17,897 nucleotides of DNA from JAVXNW01 sp036645575. GTDB taxonomy: Bacteria > Bacillota > Clostridia > Christensenellales > Aristaeellaceae. Position 1 is the stretch's first letter; the number at the start of each line of letters is the position of its first letter. Under the pieces are notes generated by a model. The model searched no databases, was not told the origin of the DNA, and was given only the letters and a program-made list of their open reading frames with translations. The position numbers were made by a program, and so were the translations under genes. The DNA is taken from NCBI GenBank assembly GCA_036645575.1, contig JAVXNW010000053.1:1-17897 (forward strand), given 5' to 3'. This document shows positions 1-6,621 of this stretch, in pieces.

Positions 1-22
1 GGGGAGTGCGCGTGACGCGACA

Positions 23-50
23 CGCGACCGGCCTACGCGGCCGGCTCGCG
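23..50. repeat. GC-rich inverted repeat (hairpin)
   Basis: CCGGCC at 28-33 pairs with GGCCGG at 39-44 around a 5-base loop. The stem continues outward as CGCGA (23-27) with TCGCG (46-50) across one bulged base. No T-run follows on the plus strand, so a simple intrinsic terminator is not supported. It may be the 3' end of an RNA or the tail of a gene left of the window. Confidence 0.5.
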
Positions 51-67
51 CAAGGCTTGAAGCCTTG
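51..67. repeat. Perfect 8-bp palindrome with one central base
   Basis: CAAGGCTT (51-58), G59, AAGCCTTG (60-67). It directly abuts the preceding hairpin. The centre is too tight for a comfortable RNA loop, so a protein-binding dyad is as likely as a hairpin. About 90 bases separate it from the ispE promoter. Confidence 0.45.
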
Positions 68-155
68 ACCACAGCTCCGCTCACGCGGGGGAGGCAGCGC
101 CCGATCCTTAAGTTGACGGCATTGTCTCCACACCACCCCCTCGAGCTGTACGCAC

Positions 156-184
156 TTGCTGTCGCGCGCGCGGCGTGGTATACT
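156..184 (+). promoter_or_regulatory. Sigma-A promoter for ispE
   Basis: TTGCTG (156-161), a 17-base spacer, then TATACT (179-184). The predicted start of transcription is near 191, giving a leader of about 28 bases before the ispE ATG. Confidence 0.6.
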
Positions 185-218
185 ATGAGCATCTCTACAA
201 AGGGCACAAGGAGCTTGT

Positions 219-1061
219 ATGAAGATTACCCAACGCGCTTATGCTAAAATCAATTGGTCGCTCGATGTGCTGGGCAGGCGGGGCGATGGCTATCATGAAC
301 TCGATATGCTGATGCAGTCCATAGCGCTCTACGACGAACTCACCTTCGAGTCCGCCGATGAACTTACGCTGCGCGTCGGCGGGCGCAATGTGCCAAGCGA
401 CGGACGCAACCTCGTGCTGCGCGCCGCCGAGGCGCTGATCCACGCGACCGGCCGCACGCACGGCGCCCATATCACCCTCATGAAGCGCATCCCCGTGCGC
501 GCGGGACTGGGCGGCGGAAGCGCTGACTGCGGGACGACGCTCCTCGCCCTCAACCGACTCTGGCGGCTCAATATGCCGCTGCGCGAGCTGGTTCAGGTCG
601 GCGCGGCGTTGGGCAGCGATGTCCCCTTCTGCATGGGACAGGGTCTCGCCCGCGTGTCTGGCGTGGGCGATCGCCTGCTGCGCATGCAGGCCGGTGCGCG
701 CCATTACCTCGTGATCGTGCACCCCGGCATGGGCCTTTCCACCGCGCAGGTCTATGCCCAATGGGACAAAAACGGCGAAAAGACGCTGAATCTCGACCTG
801 GACGGCGCCCAGCGCGCGCTGATGGCCGGGGATATGCGCCGCTTTTCTACCTTGGCGGGCAATGCGCTCGAGCCGCCCGCCATCGACCTCATGCCCGAAA
901 TATGGACCGCGCGCGAGCAGCTTACCCATCTGGGCGCCATCTTTGCCCAGATGTCGGGCAGCGGCTCCGCCGTCTATGGCGTATTTGAAACGCTGGAAGG
1001 CGCGCAGGCCGCCAAGGCCGTCCTCGGCTACAAGGCGATCCTGACGCGGACGTATCCATAA
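219..1061 (+). CDS. ispE: 4-diphosphocytidyl-2-C-methyl-D-erythritol kinase
   Basis: This GHMP-superfamily kinase phosphorylates the 2-hydroxyl of CDP-ME with ATP, the fourth step of the MEP route to isopentenyl diphosphate, in the cytoplasm. The 280-residue length is normal for IspE. Visible family signatures are AYAKINWSL near the start with Lys10, RGDGYHELD at 21-29, the glycine-rich ATP loop GLGGGSAD at 96-103, and LGSDVPF with the catalytic Asp134. A C-terminal MSGSGSAVYG motif, typical of GHMP kinases, is also present. The ATG at 219 follows AAGGAG (208-213) by 5 bases. In many Firmicutes ispE lies near sporulation or purine genes; here it heads a rightward set with spoIIR 75 bases downstream. 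Nothing looks damaged. Confidence 0.95.
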   Translation: MKITQRAYAKINWSLDVLGRRGDGYHELDMLMQSIALYDELTFESADELTLRVGGRNVPSDGRNLVLRAAEALIHATGRTHGAHITLMKRIPVRAGLGGGSADCGTTLLALNRLWRLNMPLRELVQVGAALGSDVPFCMGQGLARVSGVGDRLLRMQAGARHYLVIVHPGMGLSTAQVYAQWDKNGEKTLNLDLDGAQRALMAGDMRRFSTLAGNALEPPAIDLMPEIWTAREQLTHLGAIFAQMSGSGSAVYGVFETLEGAQAAKAVLGYKAILTRTYP

Positions 1062-1136
1062 AAATAGGCGCAATCGCGCATAATTTGACTTGTTTTGGTC
1101 GAGGCTAATGTCATCTCAGAAGGCGGAGGAGACGAC

Positions 1137-1631
1137 ATGCAGGCTCGACTTTTTTATGAGGAAACGCTGGTGCGGTTGCACGTGCTGGCCGACAGCGATT
1201 TGGATGAGGCACAACGGGTCAAGTTGTGCGTGGTAAAGGCCATTCGACAAAAGGCCGCGCGGCTGGCTGGCCAGGCGCACAGCGCGGGCGAGGCGTTTGC
1301 GATTTTGTCGCGCGCCAAGCCCGCGTTGCGCCGCGTCGCCCGGCATGCGGCGCGCCGCGAGCGCTTTAACGGGGATGTGCGGGTCGAGACCGGCGTCTAC
1401 CCGTTTGACGACCGGCAGTACGGGGACAAGCTGGTACCCGCCGGTGACTACCGCGCTGTGCGCGTCGTGCTCGGAACCGGAAAAGGGCACAACTGGTGGT
1501 GCGTGCTCTATCCCGAGCTGTGCGCGGTCGAGGAGGCCTGCGCGCAGGCGCTATCAAGCCCCGACGCCGTGCACTTCTACACGCGCATTGGCGACTACCT
1601 GAGTACGCTTTTTAAGGGGGCAATATTATGA
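1137..1631 (+). CDS. spoIIR: Stage II sporulation protein R (SpoIIR), no visible signal peptide
   Basis: SpoIIR is made in the forespore, exported to the intermembrane space, and triggers SpoIIGA-dependent processing of pro-sigma-E in the mother cell (known of the family). The match rests on RLHVLADSD at 13-21, a VYP...YGDKLVPAGDYRAVRVVLG segment around 88-113, and the hallmark GKGHNWWCVLYP at 115-126. The ATG at 1137 was chosen because GGAGGAG lies just upstream (about 1126-1132). An in-frame TTG at 1095 adds 14 polar residues and an in-frame TGA at 1086 closes the frame. The oddity is the N-terminus: family members usually carry a hydrophobic export signal before the RLRVIANSD-like block, but here only 12 non-hydrophobic residues precede it. 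The 164 residues compare with over 200 in Bacillus. The gene overlaps sleB by ATGA. Confidence 0.85.
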   Translation: MQARLFYEETLVRLHVLADSDLDEAQRVKLCVVKAIRQKAARLAGQAHSAGEAFAILSRAKPALRRVARHAARRERFNGDVRVETGVYPFDDRQYGDKLVPAGDYRAVRVVLGTGKGHNWWCVLYPELCAVEEACAQALSSPDAVHFYTRIGDYLSTLFKGAIL

Positions 1632-2323
1632 AGCGGGTGATCGCAATCTTCTACGCGGCGATCCTGCTGACCCTGTGCGTCCTGCCGGTGCTTCCCGCGC
1701 AGGCCGCCGTGGTTCTTGACATTGGCTCGCGCGGCGAAAACGTCAAAAAAGTGCAGGCCAAGCTCATTAAGTGGCAATACATGACCGGAACCGCCGACGG
1801 CGTCTACGGCGCAAAGACCAAGGCTGCCGTCAAAAAATTTCAGCGAAACAGCGGCATCAACCCTGACGGACGCGTGGGGCCCGGAACCGCCGCCAAGATG
1901 GGCGTGACGCTCTCTTCCGGCTCCTCGTCCTCTGGCTCGAGCAAGGCGAGCAAGGCGACCGCCAGCATTTCCTCGAGCGATCACCGCCTCCTCAGCAAGC
2001 TCGTACACGCCGAGGCGCGCGGCGAGCCCTACAAAGGCCAGGTCGCCGTCGCCGCCGTCGTCTTGAACCGGGTCAAGAGTTCCTCCTTTCCCAACACCAT
2101 CTCCGGCGTCATCTACCAGAAAACCGCCTTTTCCTGCGTGAGCAACGGCCAAATCAACAAGACGCCCGGCAACGACGCCATCCGCGCCGCGCGCGACGCG
2201 CTCAACGGCTGGGATCCGACCGGCGGGTGCCTCTACTTCTACAACCCGCGCGAGACAAACGACAAGTGGATCAGGACGCGCTCGATCAAGACGGTGATCG
2301 GCAACCACTCATTCGCCGCATAG
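1628..2323 (+). CDS. sleB: Spore cortex-lytic enzyme SleB
   Basis: SleB is a lytic transglycosylase that degrades cortex peptidoglycan containing muramic-delta-lactam during germination. Residues 1-26 are a Sec signal peptide ending in PAQA. Residues 29-92 form a PG_binding_1 domain (IGSRGENVKKVQ, DGVYGAKTKAAVKKFQ). A Ser/Lys/Ala-rich linker runs through about 96-117. Residues 118-230 are the SleB/CwlJ Hydrolase_2 domain, with HAEARGEP at 127-134 containing the presumed catalytic Glu129, then AAVVLNRV, AFSCVSNGQI and YFYNP. The 231 residues match the usual SleB length. The start codon overlaps the spoIIR stop, which suggests translational coupling, and ypeB follows after 12 bases. SleB and YpeB normally depend on each other for stability in the spore, so the adjacency supports both calls. 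Confidence 0.93.
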   Translation: MKRVIAIFYAAILLTLCVLPVLPAQAAVVLDIGSRGENVKKVQAKLIKWQYMTGTADGVYGAKTKAAVKKFQRNSGINPDGRVGPGTAAKMGVTLSSGSSSSGSSKASKATASISSSDHRLLSKLVHAEARGEPYKGQVAVAAVVLNRVKSSSFPNTISGVIYQKTAFSCVSNGQINKTPGNDAIRAARDALNGWDPTGGCLYFYNPRETNDKWIRTRSIKTVIGNHSFAA

Positions 2324-2335
2324 GAGGAGGTCAAT

Positions 2336-3670
2336 ATGTCATTTTTGTCGGGAAACATCAAACGGCGCGAGGCGTTGATCGCCATATTGATCGTGCTATG
2401 CGTCGCCCTTGGCGCGACCGGGTATGCGCAGAACCAAAAGGTCGCGGCGCTGACGTTGCAGGTGAGCGCCTCGTATCACAAGGCGCTCTACGAGACGGGC
2501 GAATTGATGACCGGCGTGCAGCTGGGGCTTGAAAAGCTGCTGGTCTCCGGCAGCGCGACCGGGCGGCAGGCGCTGCTTTCGGGCATTGCGCGCGAGGCGG
2601 ACGGCGTCTGCGAAAACCTCGCCATGCTGCCGCCGGACAAGGAGACCTACGACGGCGCCATCAAGTTCGTCAATCAGGTGGGCGACTATGCGCGGGTGCT
2701 GGGCGAGCGCCTGGCAAACGGCGGCGCGCTCACGCCCGAGGACCTTACGCAGGTCGCCGCCATGCACGAAAGCTGCGTAAAATTAAACCAATACTTGGCG
2801 GACAAGATTGCACGCTACGAGTCGGGCGACTTTGACTTTGACCCGGCCAAGAGCGCCCAGATGAACAGCCTCCCGACGCGCGCCGACAACGAGGTGGAGC
2901 CGCTCATCAGCTATCCGGTGATGCTATACGACGGGCCGTTTTCGGATGCGCGGGATACGGGCGAGGTCAAGATGGGCGGTGCGCCGGTGTCGCCCGAGCA
3001 GGCCGCCGAGCGCCTGCGCGCCTTCATTGGCGCAGAGCGCATTGCGCGCCTCACGCCCGCGGGCGAATCCACGATCCTGTCGGCGTGCTACGAGTTCGAG
3101 GCCGAAACCGAGTCGGGCACGCTATCGGCCGGCGTTTCCAAGGCGGGCGGGCACGTCGTGTACATGCTGCCCGACACATCAGGCGGAACCCCCAAGCTCT
3201 CTTGGGCGGAGTGCATCGACCTTGGCCAAGCCTTTCTGGCGTCGCGCGGCTACCGCGACATGCAGGTCAGCTATTGGCAGCAGCAGGGCGCGATCCTGAC
3301 CGTCAACTATGCCGCGATGCAGGACGGGGTCATCCTGTACCCCGATCTGATAAAATTGCAGCTGTCGATGGAAAACGGGCTTGTCGTCGGCATCGAGGCG
3401 GTCAATTACCTGCGCAACCATGCGCCGCGCCAATTGCTTGCGCCCCTCATTCCCGAAGAGAAGGCGATTGCAGCCATGAATCAGGCGCTGATGATCGAGC
3501 AGATTCGCCCGTGCGTGATCCCGCTCGAAGCGGGCGAGGCGCAGTGCTGGGAGGTCAAGGCGCAGTTCGAGGGCGGCAATCGCTACCTGATCTACCTGGA
3601 CACCCAGACCGGCGCGGAGCACACGATCTTGCAGATCGTCGAAAACGGCGACGGCATCGTGACGCAATAA
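2336..3670 (+). CDS. ypeB: Germination protein YpeB
   Basis: YpeB is the membrane-anchored spore partner needed for SleB localisation and stability. The 444 residues match the family length of about 450. One N-terminal membrane segment (about 12-31, REALIAILIVLCVALGATGY) is followed by a long alpha-helical region to about 165. The family signature LYDGPFSD lies at 197-204. The C-terminal half contains PepSY-like repeats (for example the segments around EAETESGTLSAGVSKAGG and VNYAAMQDGVILYPD). Translation starts at the ATG at 2336 behind GGAGGAGG (from 2323), 6 bases away. Immediate proximity to sleB is the typical arrangement. The gene ends 7 bases before the large hairpin at 3678-3736. Confidence 0.92.
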   Translation: MSFLSGNIKRREALIAILIVLCVALGATGYAQNQKVAALTLQVSASYHKALYETGELMTGVQLGLEKLLVSGSATGRQALLSGIAREADGVCENLAMLPPDKETYDGAIKFVNQVGDYARVLGERLANGGALTPEDLTQVAAMHESCVKLNQYLADKIARYESGDFDFDPAKSAQMNSLPTRADNEVEPLISYPVMLYDGPFSDARDTGEVKMGGAPVSPEQAAERLRAFIGAERIARLTPAGESTILSACYEFEAETESGTLSAGVSKAGGHVVYMLPDTSGGTPKLSWAECIDLGQAFLASRGYRDMQVSYWQQQGAILTVNYAAMQDGVILYPDLIKLQLSMENGLVVGIEAVNYLRNHAPRQLLAPLIPEEKAIAAMNQALMIEQIRPCVIPLEAGEAQCWEVKAQFEGGNRYLIYLDTQTGAEHTILQIVENGDGIVTQ

Positions 3671-3677
3671 AAACCAT

Positions 3678-3736
3678 GACCAAGCCAAGGGGGCATGGCA
3701 GATTTTCAACTTCTGCCATGCCCCCTTGGCTTGGTC
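3678..3736. terminator. Perfect 25-bp hairpin between convergent genes
   Basis: Left arm 3678-3702 is an exact reverse complement of right arm 3712-3736, with a 9-base loop (TTTTCAACT). It sits between ypeB (+) and the L,D-transpeptidase gene (-), 22 bases past the latter's stop. On the minus strand the stem is followed within four bases by a T-rich stretch (complement of AATAAAAAC), so it can act as an intrinsic terminator for the leftward genes. On the plus strand no T-run follows. Confidence 0.75.
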
Positions 3737-3758
3737 CGTATCATAAGATGCCGGCTTC

Positions 3759-4988
3759 TTATTTTCGAATGATGACGGTGGTGCCGTCGGTGATCGCGTT
3801 ATACAGCCACTTGATGTCCTTTGTCGCGAGTCTGACGCAGCCGTGCGAGGCGCGACTGCCCAGCGCCGAGACCGAGCCGCTGGTCGGCCGGCCGCCCTTG
3901 CGGTTGTAGAGCACCGAGTGGAACATGATGTTGCCCGTCGGGTCGATGTGAATCGCGTACTGCGCCCAGGTGCTTCTGTAGCCGGTGAAGCAGTGCCACT
4001 GCTCGCCCTTGCGCACCGTCTCGTCAAATGTGCCAAGCGGCGTGGGCGTTCTACCGGTACCGCTGGAGCATTTAAACTTCTTCTCAAGGTCGGTGTAATC
4101 CTGCTGGCTTTCGTTCCATTTATAGACCATGACGCGCTGGCTCGAGATGTCCACGATCACCTTGTACAGGTGAAGCGGCGTGTCGTTTACGATCGCGTTC
4201 TGGGAAAACAAAAGCGCCTGCGTGTTTTTGTCCGCGATTCCGGTCTGAGCCAGTCCGTTGAGCGACTGGAATTTCGCGACGGCGTCCGCTGTGGTCTTGC
4301 CAAACGCGCCGTCCGCGCCCTTGTACAGGTACGCAAGCGATGTCAGCCGCGACTGGACGCGCTTGACCGCGCCGCTTTCGTCGCCCTCCTGAAGCGTCTC
4401 GTAAAACTCGCTGAAATCGACATTCTGGAGCGCGTCCATGATCTTTGCGTCCGCCTCGCCATTGACGTCGTAGGGCAGCACGATTTCGGCCACCGGTTCG
4501 GGCGTGGCGTTGGGATCGGAGAAGACCGCGGCCGGCAGCACCGGTACCGTCTTTTTATACTGCTCGTTCAAAAACCCCTTGAGGTTGTTGATCGCCGTGA
4601 CCGTCGCGTTTCCGTAGGCGCCGTCCGCCTCGCCCTCCAAGAATCCCTGCGCGATCAGCGCCTCTTGCAGCGCCTTGACGTCGTCGTTTTTCATCCCCTT
4701 GACCATTGGCGTGGGGCTGGGCGTCGGGATCGGCGTGGGCCTAGGCGTGGGGCTGGGCGATGGCGTGGGCGACGGGGTCGGGTCGGGCGTCGGGTCGGGC
4801 GTCGGAACCGGTGTAAAGCGCGGCCCGCCTTCCGGGGAAGCCGGATCGTCGGGGCGGCTGGCGACGTTGCCGGCTACGCTTTGATCGATCGTCGATTGAA
4901 TGGCGCCTAGGCGCAATTCGTGCCCGGGCGACAGCGTAAAGATGAGTAGCGCCAAGAAAAACACCACGCCGGTTAGCTTTTTAGCCAA
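3759..4988 (-). CDS. L,D-transpeptidase (YkuD) with two peptidoglycan-binding domains
   Basis: YkuD-domain enzymes form 3-3 peptide cross-links in peptidoglycan or attach proteins to it, outside the membrane. Numbered from the TTG at 4988: membrane anchor or signal about 5-20 (LTGVVFFLALLIFTLSP); a Pro/Thr spacer 59-94; PG_binding_1 about 95-145 (KGMKNDDVKALQEALIAQG); a second PG_binding_1 about 203-262 (GDESGAVKRVQSRL, DGAFGKTTADAVAKFQ); YkuD domain about 273-409. The catalytic signature is complete: MFHS at 355-358 with His357, and SRASHGCVRL with nucleophile Cys384. The TTG was preferred because AGAGGTG lies 6 bases before it. The ATG at 5006, six codons upstream, has no Shine-Dalgarno sequence. 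The gene lies 90 bases after the HAD phosphatase gene and converges on ypeB. A role in spore wall is possible but not shown. Confidence 0.88.
   Translation of the reverse strand: MAKKLTGVVFFLALLIFTLSPGHELRLGAIQSTIDQSVAGNVASRPDDPASPEGGPRFTPVPTPDPTPDPTPSPTPSPSPTPRPTPIPTPSPTPMVKGMKNDDVKALQEALIAQGFLEGEADGAYGNATVTAINNLKGFLNEQYKKTVPVLPAAVFSDPNATPEPVAEIVLPYDVNGEADAKIMDALQNVDFSEFYETLQEGDESGAVKRVQSRLTSLAYLYKGADGAFGKTTADAVAKFQSLNGLAQTGIADKNTQALLFSQNAIVNDTPLHLYKVIVDISSQRVMVYKWNESQQDYTDLEKKFKCSSGTGRTPTPLGTFDETVRKGEQWHCFTGYRSTWAQYAIHIDPTGNIMFHSVLYNRKGGRPTSGSVSALGSRASHGCVRLATKDIKWLYNAITDGTTVIIRK
4707..4814 (-). repeat. Pro/Thr repeat-coding tract in L,D-transpeptidase
   Basis: The minus strand encodes about 36 residues built from TP, DPTP, SPTP, RPTP and IPTP units, so the DNA is a near-periodic run of GGCGTGGG/GTCGGG-like hexamers and dodecamers. 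It lies between the membrane anchor and the first wall-binding domain, like other extended wall-spanning spacers. Such tracts change length easily by slippage. The plus-strand reading as a Gly/Val repeat is a shadow. Confidence 0.8.
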
Positions 4989-5078
4989 TGCGTTCACCTC
5001 TTTCATTTAAGCAAGGCCATCGGTCGCCTGTCGGCAGCAGCGCGGCCACGGCCTGTCATGGCGTTTATAAAATCCGGT

Positions 5079-5861
5079 TCATAACATTGGAATCAGATCG
5101 GACAGCCGTTCAAGCGTCAGATCCGCCTTGGTGCTCGACTGCGCCGCCATCTCGGGCGTGGTCTCTCCGCTGAGCACGAGCACGGAGAGCATGCCGTTGC
5201 GCAGGCCGGTCTCCACGTCCGTGTAGAGGCGATCGCCGCACATGGCCAGTTGCGCGTTTTGAAGGCCCGTGCGCGCAAGCGCCGCCTCCACAATGCCGGA
5301 ATGCGGCTTTCCGACGATCATGTCGGGACGCCGATCGGTCGAGGCCTCGATGAAGGCGATGATCGCGCCGATGTCGGGCGCAAAGCCGGTCTCGGTCGGG
5401 CAATTGAAATCGGGATGCGTCGCGACATAGGGAAGACCCATGCGCACAAAATCGCACACGGCGGTCATCTTCGCGTAGTCAAGCGTCGTGTCGTAGCCGA
5501 TGATCACGTAATCGGGCTGCGCCTGATCGATCAGGACGCCCCCTTCTGAAAGCTCCTCCATCAGGTAGTGGTTGCCCAGCACAAAGGCCTTCTTGCCCGG
5601 AAAGCACTGCCGCACCTTGAGCGCGGTCGCCTGACCCGATGTGAGGATCTTGTCGGCCGTGACCGAAAGACCCATGCGCGCGAGCCGCCCGACGTAGTAC
5701 TGCGCGTTGTGCGAGGAGTTGTTGGTCAAAAACAGGTAGTCCCGCCCGCTCTTTGTGACGGCCTCAATAAAGTCGAGCGAGCCGGGCAGGATGTTGTTGC
5801 CCAGATAAAACGTGCCGTCCATATCCAGCAAAAAGCACTTCGTGTCCTTAATTGTTGGCAT
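5079..5861 (-). CDS. HAD-superfamily hydrolase, subfamily IIA (NagD/AraL-like phosphatase)
   Basis: HAD-IIA enzymes dephosphorylate small phosphorylated metabolites such as sugar phosphates or nucleoside monophosphates; the substrate here cannot be read from sequence. The 260 residues fit the family. Motif I is DMDGT with nucleophile Asp13 and acid/base Asp15. Motif II is LTNNSS with Thr46. Motif III is VGKPHSG with Lys185. Motif IV is GDRLYTD with Asp210 and Asp215. A C2-type cap lies between motifs II and III (about 75-180). The ATG at 5861 has CTCCTT on the plus strand (5868-5873), that is AAGGAG, 6-7 bases upstream and inside the end of xpt. The 14-base overlap with xpt suggests coupled translation, so a purine nucleotide or pentose phosphate substrate is a reasonable guess. 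Confidence 0.88.
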   Translation of the reverse strand: MPTIKDTKCFLLDMDGTFYLGNNILPGSLDFIEAVTKSGRDYLFLTNNSSHNAQYYVGRLARMGLSVTADKILTSGQATALKVRQCFPGKKAFVLGNHYLMEELSEGGVLIDQAQPDYVIIGYDTTLDYAKMTAVCDFVRMGLPYVATHPDFNCPTETGFAPDIGAIIAFIEASTDRRPDMIVGKPHSGIVEAALARTGLQNAQLAMCGDRLYTDVETGLRNGMLSVLVLSGETTPEMAAQSSTKADLTLERLSDLIPML

Positions 5862-6456
5862 GATCCGCTCCTTGCTCGCTCACTTCCTTGGTGAACTCGA
5901 TTTGGCCTTCGTCCATCCACGCGATCGAGGCCAGCGAAACCGGCTTGTATCCGGCGGCCTCTAGGCGCGAACGGCCAGGCTGAAACGCCTTTTCAATCAC
6001 GATGCCAATGCCGGCAACCGATGCGCCTGCGCGGGTGATGATCTTGGTCGCGCCCAGCGCCGCCTCGCCGTTGGCGAGAAAGTCGTCGATAAACAGCACG
6101 CGATCGTCGGCGCTTAAAAAGCGGCGCTTGACCGTGAGCTGATAATTGGTGCCCTTGGTGAACGAATGCACCGCAGTCTGAAAAAGCTCCTCCGACAGGA
6201 TGGTCGAAGTGGATTTTTTCATGATGAGCAGCGGCACCTTGAGGATGAGCGCCGTCATGACCGCGGGCGCAATGCCGGAGGACTCGATCGTCGCGACGCG
6301 CGTGACGCCAAGGCCGCCAAACAGCCGGGCAAACTCCTCGCCGATCTGCTGCATGAGCTCGGAATCCACCTGATGATTTAAAAAGGAATCCACCAGCAGC
6401 ACGTCGCGGCCAAGCGCCTTGCCGTCTTCAAGAATTCGTTGCTTTAGTATATCCAT
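5848..6456 (-). CDS. xpt: Xanthine phosphoribosyltransferase
   Basis: This enzyme converts xanthine plus PRPP to XMP for purine salvage in the cytoplasm. The protein is 202 residues, as expected for Xpt. It shows the ESSGIAPA segment, LIMKKSTST, and the PRPP-binding motif VLFIDDFLANGEA. The C-terminal GIGIVIEKAFQPGR is also typical. The ATG at 6456 was chosen because AGGGAGTG lies 6 bases upstream. The in-frame start at 6507 would overlap the -35 element and adds an un-Xpt-like 17-residue extension. In Bacillus this gene is controlled by a guanine riboswitch. Here the promoter leaves a leader of only about 15 bases, so no riboswitch is possible from that start site. It heads a leftward unit with the HAD phosphatase gene. 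Confidence 0.9.
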   Translation of the reverse strand: MDILKQRILEDGKALGRDVLLVDSFLNHQVDSELMQQIGEEFARLFGGLGVTRVATIESSGIAPAVMTALILKVPLLIMKKSTSTILSEELFQTAVHSFTKGTNYQLTVKRRFLSADDRVLFIDDFLANGEAALGATKIITRAGASVAGIGIVIEKAFQPGRSRLEAAGYKPVSLASIAWMDEGQIEFTKEVSEQGADHANN

Positions 6457-6478
6457 TTTATCACTCCCTTTGTCGGGT

Positions 6479-6507
6479 ATTGTACAAAATTGCGCCGGGC
6501 AATACAA
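6479..6507 (-). promoter_or_regulatory. Sigma-A promoter for xpt
   Basis: Read on the minus strand: TTGTAT (6507-6502), 17-base spacer, TACAAT (6484-6479). Transcription should start near 6472, about 15 bases before the xpt ATG. Confidence 0.7.
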
Positions 6508-6557
6508 GCAAGATTTAGTTTAATTTAGAAGGCAAAGGTTTGCAAAGCCCAACAGCC

Positions 6558-6586
6558 TTGACAACAGGCGGGTTTTTCGCTATGAT
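6558..6586 (+). promoter_or_regulatory. Sigma-A promoter for the COG2509 flavoprotein gene
   Basis: A consensus -35 TTGACA (6558-6563), a 17-base spacer, then TATGAT (6581-6586). The leader to the ATG at 6622 is about 29 bases. The xpt promoter points the other way about 50 bases to the left. Confidence 0.8.
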
Positions 6587-6621
6587 AATGAGTAGAGTAA
6601 GCAATGAGGTGTTATTAAACC

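Noticed and set aside
195..1073. A 292-codon minus-strand open frame opposite ispE
   Set aside because: His/Ala/Arg-rich shadow with no motif; ispE is unambiguous.
1078..1111. Possible sigma-F/sigma-G promoter before spoIIR (GCATA at 1078-1082)
   Set aside because: The -35-like pentamer is exact, but the nearest GGnnAnAnT-like -10 is about 20 bases away rather than about 15 and is imperfect.
3843..4910. A 355-codon plus-strand open frame opposite the L,D-transpeptidase gene
   Set aside because: It is a low-complexity Arg/Val/Gly-rich shadow without a ribosome site; the minus-strand frame has complete catalytic motifs.
5007..5078. Promoter or terminator in the HAD to L,D-transpeptidase gap
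   Set aside because: A TATAAA is present on the minus strand but its -35 region matches poorly, and the only stem (AGGCC/GGCCT) has a very large loop.
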